Source of the DNA: Triplophysa rosa
Taxonomy: Eukaryota > Chordata > Actinopteri > Cypriniformes > Nemacheilidae
Assembly (NCBI RefSeq): GCF_024868665.1
Contig: NC_079900.1
Span: 4,178,608-4,242,607 of the forward strand
DNA: 64,000 bases
Reading direction: 5' to 3'
Below are positions 10,700 through 22,215 of this stretch, piece by piece. The notes under the pieces were generated by a model, which made no database searches, was not told the DNA's origin, and saw nothing but the letters and a program-made list of their open reading frames with translations. Positions within the stretch are counted from its first letter, which is position 1, and every line of letters begins with the position of its first letter. The translations under genes and the position numbers were made by a program.

Positions 10700-11787
10700 C
10701 TGTAAAGATAATGTCATATTTACTCATAGGGCTTTAATACACACACAAAGCAGGAGCGTTGAGTTTTCTTGTGATTTGTTATGAAATGTAAACTCCTGGA
10801 TGCTGATTGGTCTAAATCCAATGGTATATTAATATACATTTGTGTTCTTAATATTTTAATAATGTGCTAAGTGTTTTATAAAAGCACCAGTACTGTATAT
10901 AAACCTGTCTGTGAAAAGCCATCCCTGACTAAAGTCTTTTTTTGTGATTTTACAAAATGTAAAAATATTCTGTTCAAATATAATCCTAATATCTTTAATA
11001 ATTAGGACAAGTTTAGGAAGCCAACGTCCATATTATTTTTTGTGCAAAATAATAAAATCATCATTATATTTTTTGTCATTTTATGACGATAAACTTTGAT
11101 GCTCCCAAACTCAAAATAAGATTATGTGACTGGGTTTCACACGAGGTCACATATCACTCGATCTAAATATTTTCATGGTTGAAAAGGAGGGGCAGGTTTT
11201 CTAACATCAATCTTTAGCTGTGACTTTATTCACATCACAGCATTTAGCACAACTTCAAAGACACAATAAAGAACAGGGTTGTTACATCACATGTTTTATG
11301 TGTTAAATGCTTTGGTCATGGACATGAACATTTAATTCAGACTGTCAGACTGAGCGACTGGAGACAGATATTTTCTCAAGTATCAAAGACAGACTCTATC
11401 TGATATGGGGCTGTCTGACTGTCATTCTCTGGCACATTCTTTTATTTCATGTAAAAACGGGTTTTATTTTATTTACTATGATGTTCTTTTCCAGGGCGTG
11501 ACTTAAGTATTTATTTAATTGCAGGAAAGATTTTCTACATTTTTCTACACTTAAACTTAAAAGTTACAATTATCTGTGTAAATATTATAAATCCAACACT
11601 GCTCATCACAATGCATTTGTCTGCTTTTCATGTTTGGTGAATTTATTGTATATATATTTTTTACATATGATTTTCTCTTTACAAAGAATTATAATGTCAG
11701 AAAACTACTCTAGTAAACTAAATTGTGTAAATAATCAAGTGTTTCATAATGAGCAAAATATGACTGTATACAGATAAACACACTCAC
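10700..11787. other. Intron of Ig receptor locus
   Basis: AT-rich, no coding potential. It contains a few phrases shared with the 6636/9558 repeats (for example CTGTCATTCTCTGGCACAT near 11419), indicating old duplication inside the locus. Confidence 0.4.
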
Positions 11788-11958
11788 CTGATACTGTCAG
11801 TGTAACTTCATCACTGGTGTCTGATGATCCTCTGATCTCTGTTCCTCTACAGGTGTATTTACCTGCGTCAGACTCACTAACAGAACTGATTGTGTATTTC
11901 TGTTGATAACTGTCAGTGTAATAGTATGAATCTTTATTCCATCTGTACTGCCAGCTAG
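11788..11958 (-). pseudogene. Ig-like exon D3, 3' part
   Basis: On the minus strand: TSWQYRWNKDSYYTD, then the DAGKYTC second cysteine and VTLTVSG, followed by donor GTGAGTGTG at 11787 and below. This is the C-terminal half of an Ig domain. The N-terminal half with the first cysteine is at 13447-13549. The two halves join in frame if the LINE fragment 11959-13445 is removed. As assembled the exon cannot encode a domain. Confidence 0.8.
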
Positions 11959-12081
11959 TGTCTGATAAGAACCCACCAAATTCTTTAATAAAATCTGTGT
12001 GGTGCCCTGGAGGCCAGAATAAATAGCCAGAATAGCCAGAATAAATAATTCAGAATATTTTTTAAATAGCCAGAATAAATT

Positions 12082-12390
12082 TTAAAATGTTTTATCCTTA
12101 ATATTAGGTGTTGAAACTTGAAGTACCATGACTTCAAAAGAATTGTATTTAGAGTTAGACTTCTGGGAAATGCTAATAGAGTTATTGTAAAGTGCTGCGA
12201 CACCTCCCCCTCTGCCTTTTAGACTAGGCTCATGTTTATAATAATAATCTTGGGGGACAGATTCATTTAAAGTAATATAATCATCTGGTTTTAGCCATGT
12301 TTCTGTCAAACAGAGCATGTCTATTTTATGATCTGTTATCATATCGTTAACAAAAAGTGCTTTATTAGAGAGAGATCTAATATTTAGCAA
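12082..12390 (-). pseudogene. LINE A endonuclease fragment (ORF2)
   Basis: The N-terminal part of an APE-type endonuclease: [17 protein letters not shown], then [13 protein letters not shown] with the glutamate of the active site, [10 protein letters not shown] and [11 protein letters not shown]. The catalytic GDFN and SDH boxes lie beyond the truncation. Same protein as the ORF at 20881-22083. Confidence 0.85.
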
Positions 12391-12619
12391 TCCGAGTCGT
12401 AACAGTTGATTATCTGTTTAATTTGTTTAACGTTTATTAAATTAAATTTCAAGAGGTTTACGCATTATTTTATGTTTGCTAATCCGGGGGACAGACACAG
12501 TCTCTATTTTAAAAAGGGATTATTACATGTTGTACATTTTGTGTATTCTGCGACGTGAGACGGCAAGCAGACAGTTGGTTAAGCCATTCTGTCTGCTCCC
12601 TGACCTGGGCCCCAGCAAG

Positions 12620-13298
12620 TCAAGCTTTAGCATTAGCATTATTAAGACTTATTGCCATATTTCTAGACAGGATGGAAGCCCCAGCCCAGGAGGGATGGAG
12701 ACCATCTAGTTTCAACAGGTCAGGTCTGCCCTCAAAACTCTTCCAGTTGTTTATAAAAACTATATCATTCTGCAGGCACCACTCAGACAACCAGCCATTT
12801 AGTGATGACAATCTGCTATAAATATCATCACCACGATAAGCAGTGAAGGGTCCAGAGAATATTACAGTGTCTGACATCATGCTTGCGAGCTCACACACCT
12901 CTTTAATGTTATCTTTTGTGATCTCCGATTGACGAAGTCGAACATCATTTGTGCCGACGTAAATAACAATCTTACTGAATTTACGGATTAGCCTTAGCCA
13001 GCACATTTAAATTTGACTTGATGTCAGGCGCTCTGGCTCCCGGTAAACATTTGACTATGGTGGCTGGTGCCTCTATGTTAACGTTCCGAACAATAGAATC
13101 ACCGATAACTAGGGCACTTTCAGCAGGTTTCTCAGTCGGTGCGTCACTGAGCGGGGCAAACCTGTTCGAGACTGTAATCGGAACGGTCGAGTGATGTTTT
13201 GTCCTGCGACTACGCCGTCTCACAGTCACGAAGTTTCCCAGCTGCGGAGGATTTTCAACCGGAACCGAGCTGTGTGCGCTAATGTTGCTCGCATCCAA
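12620..13298 (-). pseudogene. LINE A ORF1 with SGNH esterase domain, frameshifted
   Basis: ORF1 of some L2/CR1 LINEs, including zebrafish L2 elements, carries an SGNH/GDSL-type esterase. All blocks are visible here: VIGDSIVRNV near 13081-13110 (catalytic Ser), IVIYVGTNDVRL near 12940-12970 (GxND), and DGLHPSWAGAS near 12690-12715 (catalytic Asp and His). A one-base frameshift near 12990-13005 separates block I from the rest. Upstream lie an arginine-rich stretch and the remains of a cysteine-rich N-terminus (CEGF...DKC). Confidence 0.85.
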
Positions 13299-13445
13299 AG
13301 TGTTTTCTATCGTCGTTAAACTCTTACTATCCTCAGATAAAGATTGGATGCGAGACTCTAATTCTAAGATCTTCTCTGTCAGCCTAACTATTTTCCCTGC
13401 ATTTATCGCATATAAAGCCCTCGCAGCTGACAGAGAAGGCTAAGC

Positions 13446-13446
13446 N
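13446..13446. other. Single ambiguous base at a junction
   Basis: One N exactly where LINE fragment A meets the 5' half of the Ig exon. A lone N often marks a contig join with negative or unknown gap size. Confidence 0.9.
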
Positions 13447-13549
13447 TTATTGACTGGTGTTTTCCCATTGATGACACATGTGAGAGTGACAGTTTCTCCT
13501 CTGAATACATGTTCATCAGGCCGAACAGACACTTGAGGTTTTGGTCTTT
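13447..13549 (-). pseudogene. Ig-like exon D3, 5' part
   Basis: Acceptor TTGTCATTGTACAG lies before 13549 on the minus strand, then ERPKPQVSVRPDEHVFRG and ETVTLTCVINGKTPVN with the first Ig cysteine. Phase 1 entry matches the other Ig exons. Coding stops at the N. Confidence 0.8.
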
Positions 13550-14850
13550 CTGTACAATGACAAACAATTCGCTCTTTAAATAATGTCCTGACAATCTTTT
13601 TTTACATCAGTGGATTCCAATCTGGTAATAATAGGGTTAAGTAACTATTCTTTCAATAAAAACTATAATAATATTTAAATGAAGTTATGTTTTTTCTGAC
13701 TAGAACAAAATTATTATGTGGACTTTCTAGTCTTCAAACAGCATAATATTTTAATGTGTAGCACAATTTTAATATAAACATATTCCATAAATGATTGTAC
13801 AAAATGTGCTATATTAATATAGTATGCTGTACAGTATATAGTGTGACTGTTATGTGTGAGTCCAGAGAGGATGTTTAGTGTTTAGAGATGAACGCCATTC
13901 ATCAACACTTTATGAATGAAACACTATTCAATCTATATTAACAGATCGCACAACCAATCATTTAAATTCACTGCAAACATTTACAGTATGTACAAAATGT
14001 TTCATGAATTAATTAAAAATATTAATTCGTGATAAAAGCTATAAAAAAGCTATAATAGTGAAAGTGACCTATTTGTCAGGTATGGTGACCCATAACTGAA
14101 ATGTGACCTCTGCATTTAACCCATCCAGTGAGTAGTGAACACGCTCAGCAAGTCGTGAACACACGTACACCCGAAGCAGTGGGCAGCTATCACTGAAGCG
14201 CCCGGGGAATAGTGAAATAATAGTTAAATAAATGCTATATAATAACCTTTTTTGAAATTGACTTTTTCAGAGAGGTTGAGCCACTGTGGCCAAACCCCTT
14301 ATATTGTACTCTAAAATCGACAATATTAAAAATATATACATACAGTATATATAGTTATACATTTGAATCAATCGTTTGTATGGACAGACACGTCAATGTT
14401 TGTGTTTCTTCATTCTTTCTGTCGACAGCTACAGAAGCTCTTTGTCAGATTACTGTTGAGGAAATGTCCCTACCCCATTTCCTTGCAGGGATCATTTGCC
14501 TTCTAAAGGCTACAGGGATGCTGAATGCAAATGTTTTTGGCTAAGATGTTTGTCCAGTACAGTGATTGTTCTGATTGGTCAATTTGTCTCAGGTTGTCAC
14601 CATTTCTTTTTATAGCATCGAAACTTTCTTTAGTCATTTGAGCTTTCCTACAGTCTGAACCACTGACACCACCCTTACAGGACAAAACACATTCTGTACG
14701 AATTCAAAACTCATTGATTCTGTATTATAAACAAATGTCAAACCTACAAGTAATGTTTCTGATGCTATTTTATTTCAATTTCATTTCATTTCAGTGCTAA
14801 TGACACGATTGTTTAGTGCTGAGACTGTGAATGATGATGAACACACTCAC
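13550..14850. other. Intron of Ig receptor locus
   Basis: AT-rich non-coding sequence; the only recognisable element in it is the SINE fragment listed separately. Confidence 0.4.
14060..14215 (-). mobile_element. tRNA-derived SINE fragment
   Basis: The reverse complement contains CCCCGGGCGCTTCAGTGATA, GCTGCCCACTGCTTCGGGTG and GGGTTAAATGCAGAGGTCAC, the body of the fish SINE seen whole at 46595-46874. The tRNA-like head is missing. Confidence 0.75.
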
Positions 14851-14877
14851 CTGATACTGTCAGTGCAACTGACTCAC
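14851..14877 (-). pseudogene. 3' end of another Ig exon
   Basis: 27 nt reading ESVALTVSG followed by donor GTGAGTGTG, like the end of exon D3. Nothing of the rest of the domain remains upstream; the first Ig exon of the gene appears deleted. Confidence 0.5.
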
Positions 14878-15113
14878 TAAAGTATTTCAAACATGGAACA
14901 TTTATTTATATATTTTTTATTATCATTCCCACATCCCCATTTAATTGAAAGCATTAATGTAGGCTATATGAGAATGGATTTATGAATGATATGCCTAATG
15001 GTGGTCAATCTTGTGCTACACAATAGATCATTTTTATATTTATCTTCTGAATATCAGCTATCTCAGATTATGAATATGTGATGTGATGTGATAAATGAAA
15101 CAAAGTGACTCAC

Positions 15114-15149
15114 CTTCAGTTTCTTCAGAGTGGATAGCTGAAATCAGCA
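15114..15149 (-). CDS. 36-nt leader mini-exon of the Ig receptor gene
   Basis: On the minus strand a CTTTGTTCTTTCCAG acceptor, 36 nt reading LISAIHSEETE in phase 1-1, then a GTGAGTCAC donor. A short second signal-peptide exon is a known trait of Fc-receptor and LILR/KIR-type genes (21 and 36 nt respectively) and of fish leukocyte immune-type receptors. Position upstream of the Ig exons and matching phase support the call. I could not find the first leader exon with the start codon. Confidence 0.6.
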
Positions 15150-16530
15150 CTGGAAAGAACAAAGAGAAAGACTTGTAACAGTTTAAATATGGAGATAATA
15201 AAACAAGATGTTATTTTATTTTACACACAGAGCTAAAGATCCTTCCTAAAATCACCATGTTGAGAGACGACATGAGCAGCTAAATAATAGATTGTTGCTA
15301 CAATGACATAAATAATCAACTATAGTTCTGCTGTCGTGTGACGCTGCAGCCGCACAGATAGATGTCAGTATAAAGTCAAACATCATCAGCCAGGAAAACA
15401 AAAACACAGAACACATTAAAATATTAAAAAATGACTGAATGAAAGATGTTTGAACAATATAAAACATTTTACTTTGCTCATGACGACTCATTCTCTTTTC
15501 CCGATTGTTGTGTCAATCATCTGAATCTGAACGACTGTAGATTCATTCATCTGAATTTTAGCCATTTAACGGTTTGTGAAAAGATTACAGATTCTTGTGA
15601 CACAAATACAAAAGTAACAGACTATGTACACAAGATGACCCCAGTAAACTTTTGGGACCCAAGTGGGCATCTTTACTTCCGGTCGTAACGGCGTGTGGAA
15701 AAAGGAGAACTTTGGCTAGCAAATCTGGTCTTTTTTAAAAGAAGAAAGTGTAATATCAGTGATATGACAGAAAATCTTCTTTAGGCCAACACATCTCATC
15801 AGACTGGTATGAACATCATTACACTGATAAACATGACTATTGTATTGAGTCAATACTGTCATCGCGTCATATATTCACGTTGCTTAATCCTAATGTTGTT
15901 GGAATAACATTATACAGTATATTCACCCTTTTAGTCTGCACTTGTCAGTGTATTTATCACAGTGTGAGTCTGTGTGCAGACGTGAACAGGAAGTAAAGTA
16001 TAGATGCCCACACTCGCTACACACTCACTTAATCCAACATGGTCACCATATGCAAGTAGCCAATTTTGAGAAAGCAGAAATAATGCATGAAATATGAAGG
16101 CAAATAGACTTGTAGAAAAATGCATGATGATAATGAGGATTTGCTCAACAAAGGTTTAGCGGCCGGCGTGTTATATGTTTATCTGTTTTTTTGTTTTGTC
16201 CTCCATTTTTCACCCCTGCACATCCCTTGCGGTTGCACTTATGAACCAGTTCTGTTTGTAGCTGTATTTGTCTCCATTTGTTTCTTTTAACCATTGATCA
16301 GCCCTAATGTATGTGAAACTCTTTACATTTATTTGTAGTTCATAGTCTATTTATTTGGTAATACTGTATACAACAGTCACTCCTCTGTATCTGCACTCTT
16401 TCATTACGATGTGTGCAACTACACTTAAACCGCTAAACACAGCAAACTAGTTATGAGACGTGAATTCTGATTTTGCAAAAGAAAAAATATCTCTTAAGCT
16501 CTTTTCTTCCTCTTTAGTTGATGTGTGATT
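15150..16530. other. Non-coding, likely 5' flank of the Ig receptor
   Basis: Mixed AT-rich sequence. A hydrophobic minus-strand frame near 15330-15490 was considered as the leader exon but has no convincing donor. Confidence 0.35.
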
Positions 16531-16908
16531 TAAACATATGACATGAGGTGCAAGTAACAATAATAGGAATAGAAGCCATAACTCACCGGATTTGAAGTGC
16601 AATTCCAACTTACCAAGGTTGCTCGATGGATCGTAGTATACTCGCTTAAAAGGAGAAACAGTTAGCACACAAGACAAACCAGAGGCAAGATGATATTCCA
16701 CAGTGTGAACAGAAAGCAAGCTAACACGCTATTGCTATGCTAACGGCGTTAAGTTAACTATCACTTTTGGTTTAGACTCTTCCAAGTAAATAACAGGAAC
16801 AGGGTTATTGAGATATCAGGATAAGTTAGCAACGACAATAATAATTAACGAAAATAAAATACACTAATATTAGAGCGAAGTGATAAGAGCACTGATACAA
16901 ACAAGCTG
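16531..16908 (-). mobile_element. L2-like LINE fragment C (5' UTR and ORF1 start)
   Basis: Near-identical to 22687-23064: the 5' UTR and first codons of ORF1 (MASIPIIVTCTSCHMF). It shares its outer end with LINE B at 16908/23064, so this is probably the true 5' end of the family. It stops at 16531, the point where fragment A begins in the consensus. Confidence 0.8.
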
Positions 16909-19900
16909 CCGGCAGCGATTGTTTCTCATTGCTTACAGCACTTCTCATTGCTTACAGCACTTCATAATCTTTAATGTCATGTAACTCATGTTTAAAACAG
17001 CTAAAATTCTCCACTAGATGACATGAAGCTAACATGTATTGACGAATCCTACTGTAGAGTTTTGATCTAACCCAAATAAAACGCATCAGAAGCAGCCAAT
17101 CGCAGTCTTAAAGTTCACTTAAATAACAGGCAGGTTTGATCTAAACTATTCAGGAAAGTAAGTGTGGTTGTGGTAGAGGCAAAGTTACAGTATGAATTGT
17201 AACGCACAAGCAATTCAAAGTACTAGTTCAGGTTTATAGAATTTGATTTGGTAATTGGTGCTTTTCAAGCTCTTGTCTGTCAGAAATGTCTAGATTGTCA
17301 GTGAATGTATTTGGTCTGTTTCTCAAACACCATTGGGCGCACAAGGGTTTTTAGTAATTCAAGACTTAAATGTGGTAGGTTACATTACTTATACCAATGG
17401 TTTTTCCTTCAAGTAATCAAATTAATGTGAAATCAGACTGGTGTTTTCAGAAAATTGTTCTGCATGGATTCACACTTTTACACTGCTGTAAGGCAGCTGG
17501 AAAAGTACTAAGAACTGAGTTTGTTTTGATGCTGGGACACAAAACAATTAAACCCCATTTGTTGCTAGAACCCAAGGAATGATATCCTGCCCTCCCTTCA
17601 GGGGTTGTTGATGCCCAGGAACTGAACCCCCTCTTCTTATCACACCTCTCCCCTCCCCTTCATCTCATCAGGCCCTGACCACTGGAAATGTCCTTACACA
17701 TTTCATACTGTTATATCATTTATTGTCATGTTATGAAGACTTGATCATCATATTTGGTATTGTTTTAAAGGTCATGGTGCGATGGGTAAAAGGTCTAGTT
17801 CCTTCAAACCTAACAAAGAGTGTATTAGAGCTTTTTAACTTTAGGACATAACCTGCACTTCTCTAAGAGGTGTGACTTTCTCAGGGAATCTTGTTTACAG
17901 ATAGATTGAGATCCCATTTGATGCTCTCTTCAGTCACGAGAAAACAAACAAACGAAGTTTCTCACTGACTATTAGCTTTGTTACATCTGGGCATATAAGG
18001 TGCTTTGGCAAAAGACTCAGGATAGCATCTGTAACCAGAACTATCCACACTGCAAGTGTGTGTCTCGATTTGGAAGCATCTGTAATCAGAACTTCCCAAA
18101 CTGCATCGGTGTGTCTCAATTTTGCCAGGTATGATAAACTTTGTGGTTTTTATTATTATATTGATCATCTTTGTCTATTATGTTTGGATTTTCTTTGTAT
18201 GTGCATTCTATGATTGAATTAATGTTGTACCTGCCTGGCATAATAAATTGTTATTGTTGATTATATCTGAATTCTTCAGAGTCTGTTATGACCAGTAGTT
18301 TGAAAGGAACCTGTTCTGTTACCTCAAAATCAATATGTCAGGATAGGATGGAATGCAGTTTTGATTTTAAACAATATATGAATGGGGCATATTTATTAAA
18401 GCTCACATGTAAGACTTCCAACTATCTATCTGTCTTAGCAAGTTACATGATCGTAACTAAAATAACTATTGTTATGTTTCTGAGCAAGCATTTGGTGGCC
18501 AGACTTAATGATATTAGTTTACCCGGCAACCTCTGACTAAAGATCAGAATTATCTACTTTAGCAAGTTGCATGAGGTACCCGGCAACCTCTGACTAAAGG
18601 TATGATCTGACAGTTTTGTGACTGTGAGATCCGCGATCCGGCCGGCGTGAGACTCTGTGCGACTGCAGGTCCCAAACGAAAGGATAACTAAATATATATA
18701 TAAAGTATGAAGATTTACAGATAAAATTAACTATGATCAACAGATACATTGGAAATGTCCTAGAACTTATTTAACATTATAGTCGTCAGAGTATAACTAT
18801 AGAGTCAGATCGGTCTTAACCACAGAGTCATGTAAATTGAACTAAATTGTAACAGTTTTTAAATAACTTCATGTAGAAATCGCTGAGGAGAAGCAGAACA
18901 CGAGATCCCTTCAACCACGCCATTGGATTCCGTCGTTGGGCCAGTGGGTGGTCTTTTACACTGCTGTCATTGCAGAAGCAGCTTGTTACATCTTGTGTTT
19001 CAAAATCAGTATCAAACTTCTGCTCTGTGCTCACACACTCCACGTGTAACATGTTTTCTGTTTTCTTTCCTGATGGAACTGTGTGTGTAAGTGTTTATTT
19101 ATTATTTAAAAAAATATTCTCTCTCTTGCAGGCTGTACAATGGAAGTGGTTAAAGTTTTATGGAAACTATATGGTGGTCTGCAGATCTGGAGCTTCTTCA
19201 TAGATGTGTATTTTTGGAGGTAAGTGTACTTTCATTTGGGCTTCCCTTAGGTTTCATTTAAATTAAATTGAATTTTATTTATTTAGAGCTTTTCACAATG
19301 TGCATTGTTCCATTTGAGAAAATATACAGTATGTTTAAGGACCCGTGTGTAGTTTTTTTGGAGAATCTATTGACAGAAATGCAATATACATAACTATGTG
19401 TTCGGAGATGTATAAAGACCTTACATAATGAAGCGTTGTGTTTTTCTTATCTTAGAATGAGAATTGAGCAAATTTCTATCTATGGAATGTTGAAATGTCA
19501 CAATGTTCTTTCTACAGTAGCCCCAAACAGATGAACTCTACAGAACGTGTTTCGTAAAAATGTTATCTCATTCAGGAAAGAAGCGAAAATGTAACAACAA
19601 CCCACGGCCTCCGTAGTGCTTTGAAAGGGAGGCGTGGAGTGAGTGGTTGGTTGCAAAAACAGTTTTTAGTTGTCAGCCCTAATAAAGGAATAAACCCCAA
19701 GAAGCTATGGAAGCATATTGGTAGCTATTTTCAATTTGAAATGCAATACGCAAAATGGCAATGCAGTATGTAAAATGACAATGCAATTGTGTATTTAAAT
19801 GTACATTTTAAATAACATATGTGCAACATTAAGTGCAAAATGAAAATAAAAATTCAATTATATCAAATACATTTGTCAGTTCCTACACTAGTTTTAATGT

Positions 19901-20130
19901 GTTATTTAAATGGATATTTTTAACGCTCTTTAAGTTGCAAAATGAAAATGAAAATGCATTCCCCGGATTGATTATATATGTTTAAGATAGTCAAGCAAAA
20001 CTGTAGCAAAATGAAAATTCAAATGTTATTTTCCATAAATGCGTTAACATTAACAGGTTGAACATTTTGGATTGCATTTTCATTTACACACAACGCGTTG
20101 GGTGTTGCAAAATTCACGAGAGAACGAGGA
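16909..20130. other. Intergenic, mostly unassigned
   Basis: No gene recognised. Contains a short direct repeat TTGCTTACAGCACTTC (about 16930-16970), a segment at 17050-17165 resembling 24735-24865, a 22-nt direct repeat at 18521-18542 and 18578-18599 (ACCCGGCAACCTCTGACTAAAG), and a LINE-like 3' tail phrase near 19262-19310 (TTTATTTATTTAGAGCTTTT). Short ORFs here lack features. Confidence 0.4.
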
Positions 20131-20262
20131 GGCACGTAAGGGTTAACAGTCAGATACATAACTAGGAGCCAATCCATGGATCGCTTTATAAGTTAAAACC
20201 AAAGTTTTAAACTCAATACGAGATTGAACAGGAAGCCAATGCAAGTTACAGAGGACTTATAG
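20131..20262 (-). mobile_element. LINE RT C-terminal fragment
   Basis: A near-identical short copy of 23957-24100, part of the C-terminal RT region of LINE E. It ends abruptly where a different LINE sequence begins. Confidence 0.7.
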
Positions 20263-20640
20263 CCTCCAACTTCATGGTAAGTGGCAATGGACATTTGTCA
20301 ATCAGATCTAACTTAGATGAAAAATCAGACACAATGATATTCACTTGTTCTTTCCATTCTCCTGCGATGTTAATTTTATGTCCAAGATAGGTGTATGTCT
20401 CATGACGAGCATATACACGTTTAGATTGTGTAGATACTGTGAACTCGGGACATTTATCAGTCTTTGAACGATACCACCTGTTCCCTCCACTCCTCCTCTC
20501 ATACAGGACAGCACATTTTGTGTCTTTAATCTCTAGACCTGACCATTTCAGAAAAGAGTCGGTCCTAGCCAGCATGCTTTTAATTACGCTCTCTTCTCTA
20601 GAGGCCATCAGGACATCATCTGCGTAGCCAGAGGTGGGTA
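20246..20640 (-). pseudogene. Reverse transcriptase fragment of a second non-LTR element
   Basis: On the minus strand YADDVLMASREES (catalytic YADD) is followed by DSFLKWSGLEIKDTKCAVL, then HETYTYLGHKINI. This is the palm-to-thumb part of a non-LTR RT distinct from the L2-like copies here. An R2/NeSL-like or R4-like clade is possible but not decided. It is truncated upstream at the hAT-like sequence that starts at about 20629. Confidence 0.7.
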
Positions 20641-20850
20641 GTAACGCGCTACATTTACTTCGTTACATTTACTTGAGTAACATTTTGGAAAATATGTACT
20701 TTTTAAGTAAAATTAAAAGTGTGAACTTTTACTCTTACTTGAGTAAATTTCTAATAGAAAATCTGTACTTTTACTTCGTTACATAACTTACATTGCGTGA
20801 CGTTCCTTCATTTTAAAATATGCTGATATACAGGATCAGAAGTCACTGAC
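20629..20850. repeat. hAT-like terminal fragment
   Basis: Begins CAGAGGTGGGTAGTAACGCG and continues with repeated TTACTTGAGTAA and ACTTTTACT motifs, the end of a common fish non-autonomous hAT family. No second terminus is found; it is bordered by RT fragments on both sides. Confidence 0.55.
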
Positions 20851-20880
20851 GATTTATTTTTTGTTAATTTAGCCACTGTG

Positions 20881-22083
20881 TTAAATAAAAAACCTAGGAT
20901 TGTGCAGGTTTTCTTCTATTAGTGATGAAAAGTAGGCGGATCTAGAAGTTATTAGGGCTTTCCTGTATTTTCGAATACTATCCTTCCATGCTGTACGAAA
21001 TACCTCTAATTTAGTTTTCTTAAAGTTGCGCTCCATTTTTCGGGCCGCTTTCTTTAGAGCCTGAGTGTGTTCATTATACCACGGTGTGGGGCTGCCATTT
21101 TTAATCTTCTTTAAACGTAGAGGAGCAACTGTGTCTAGCGTTACCGAGAAGGTGGAATTAAAATTTTCAGTGGTAATGTCAAGATCTTCAATGTTATTTC
21201 TCATGCTAGCGATTTGAGACAATTCGGGCAGATCACCGAGAAATGCATCTTTGGTAGTTGAAGTTATTGTTCTACCATATTTGTAACAATCAGTTTTATT
21301 TGCAGCCGTAGGCCAGTGAAGCAAACATAATACCAGATAATGATCCGAAATGTCTTCACTCTGCTGAAGGATTTTAACATCGTCCACATTTATACCGTAA
21401 AACAGTATTAAATCTAAAGTATGATTACTAAGGTGAGTGGGTCCTGACACATGTTGACTAACGCCCATGGAGTTAAGAGTGTCTTTGAAAGCCATTCCTA
21501 AGGCATCTGTAACGTTATCTACATGGATGTTAAAGTCACCAACGACAAGGAGTCTATTTGCGGCCAGTACTAGTTCTGATAAGAACCCACCAAATTCTTT
21601 AATAAAATCTGTGTGGTGCCCTGGAGGCCTATATACAATAGCTAGAATAAATTTTAAAAGCGTTTTATCCTTAGTATTAGGTGTTGAAACATGAAGAACC
21701 ATGACTTCAAAAGAATTATATTTAGAGTTCGACTTCTGGGAAATGCTAAAAGAGTTATTGTAAAGTGCTGCGACACCTCCCCCTCTGCCTTTTAGACGAG
21801 GCTCATGTTTATAATAATAATCTTGGGGGACAGATTCATTTAAAGTAATATAATCATCTGGTTTTAGCCATGTTTCTGTCAAACAGAGCATGTCTATTTT
21901 ATGATCTGTTATCATATCATTAACAAAAAGTGCTTTATTAGAGAGAGATCTAATATTTAGCAATCCGAGTCGTAACAGTTGATTATCTGTATTTTGTTCA
22001 TGTTTAGTTTGTTTAACGTTTATTAAATTACTTTCAAGAGGTTTACGCATTATTTTATGTTTGCTAATCCGGGGGACAGACAC
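20881..22083 (-). pseudogene. LINE B ORF2 endonuclease domain
   Basis: A 400-residue open frame from MSVPRISKHKIM. APE-type endonuclease motifs in order: [10 protein letters not shown] (Asn), [12 protein letters not shown] (Glu), ILAIVYRPPGHHTDF, LLVVGDFNIHV (Asp/Asn), THLSNHTLDLI and EDISDHYLV (Asp-His). The domain nicks target DNA to prime reverse transcription. The frame ends at NPRFFI; one base shift later the expected sequence continues as NTVAKLT, so a frameshift, not a natural stop, ends it, and the RT is missing. Confidence 0.88.
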
Positions 22084-22215
22084 AGTCTCTATTTTGTGAT
22101 GTTTGGGAGAACGGATTATTACATGTTGTACATTTTGTGTATTCTGCGACGTGAGACGGCAAGCAGACAGTTGGTTAAGCCATTCTGTCTGCTCCCTGAC
22201 CTGGGCCCCAGTGAG

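Larger units (their letters stand above)
11959..13445 (-). mobile_element. L2-like LINE fragment A inside an Ig exon
   Basis: About 1.49 kb of an L2/CR1-group non-LTR retrotransposon on the minus strand, from early ORF1 through the first part of ORF2. It lacks the 5' UTR, the reverse transcriptase and any 3' tail, so it is cut at both ends, which target-primed insertion does not produce. It aligns with LINE B (20851-23064) over its length. Its 5' end stops at the single N at 13446, and the missing upstream piece lies at 16531-16908. No target duplication is seen; the 11958 junction lies in a GCCAG...CTAGT...TCTGATAAG stretch similar in both partners. Confidence 0.85.

Noticed and set aside
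11959..13445. Ordinary LINE insertion with target duplication
   Set aside because: No 3' UTR, no tail and no duplication; both ends are internal to the element.
15252..15491. First leader exon of the Ig receptor
   Set aside because: It has a hydrophobic stretch but no convincing splice donor and no start context that fits the mini-exon.
16447..16719. Membrane protein with a leucine-rich segment
   Set aside because: It is the reversed reading of a LINE 5' UTR; the same frame exists at 22683-22877.
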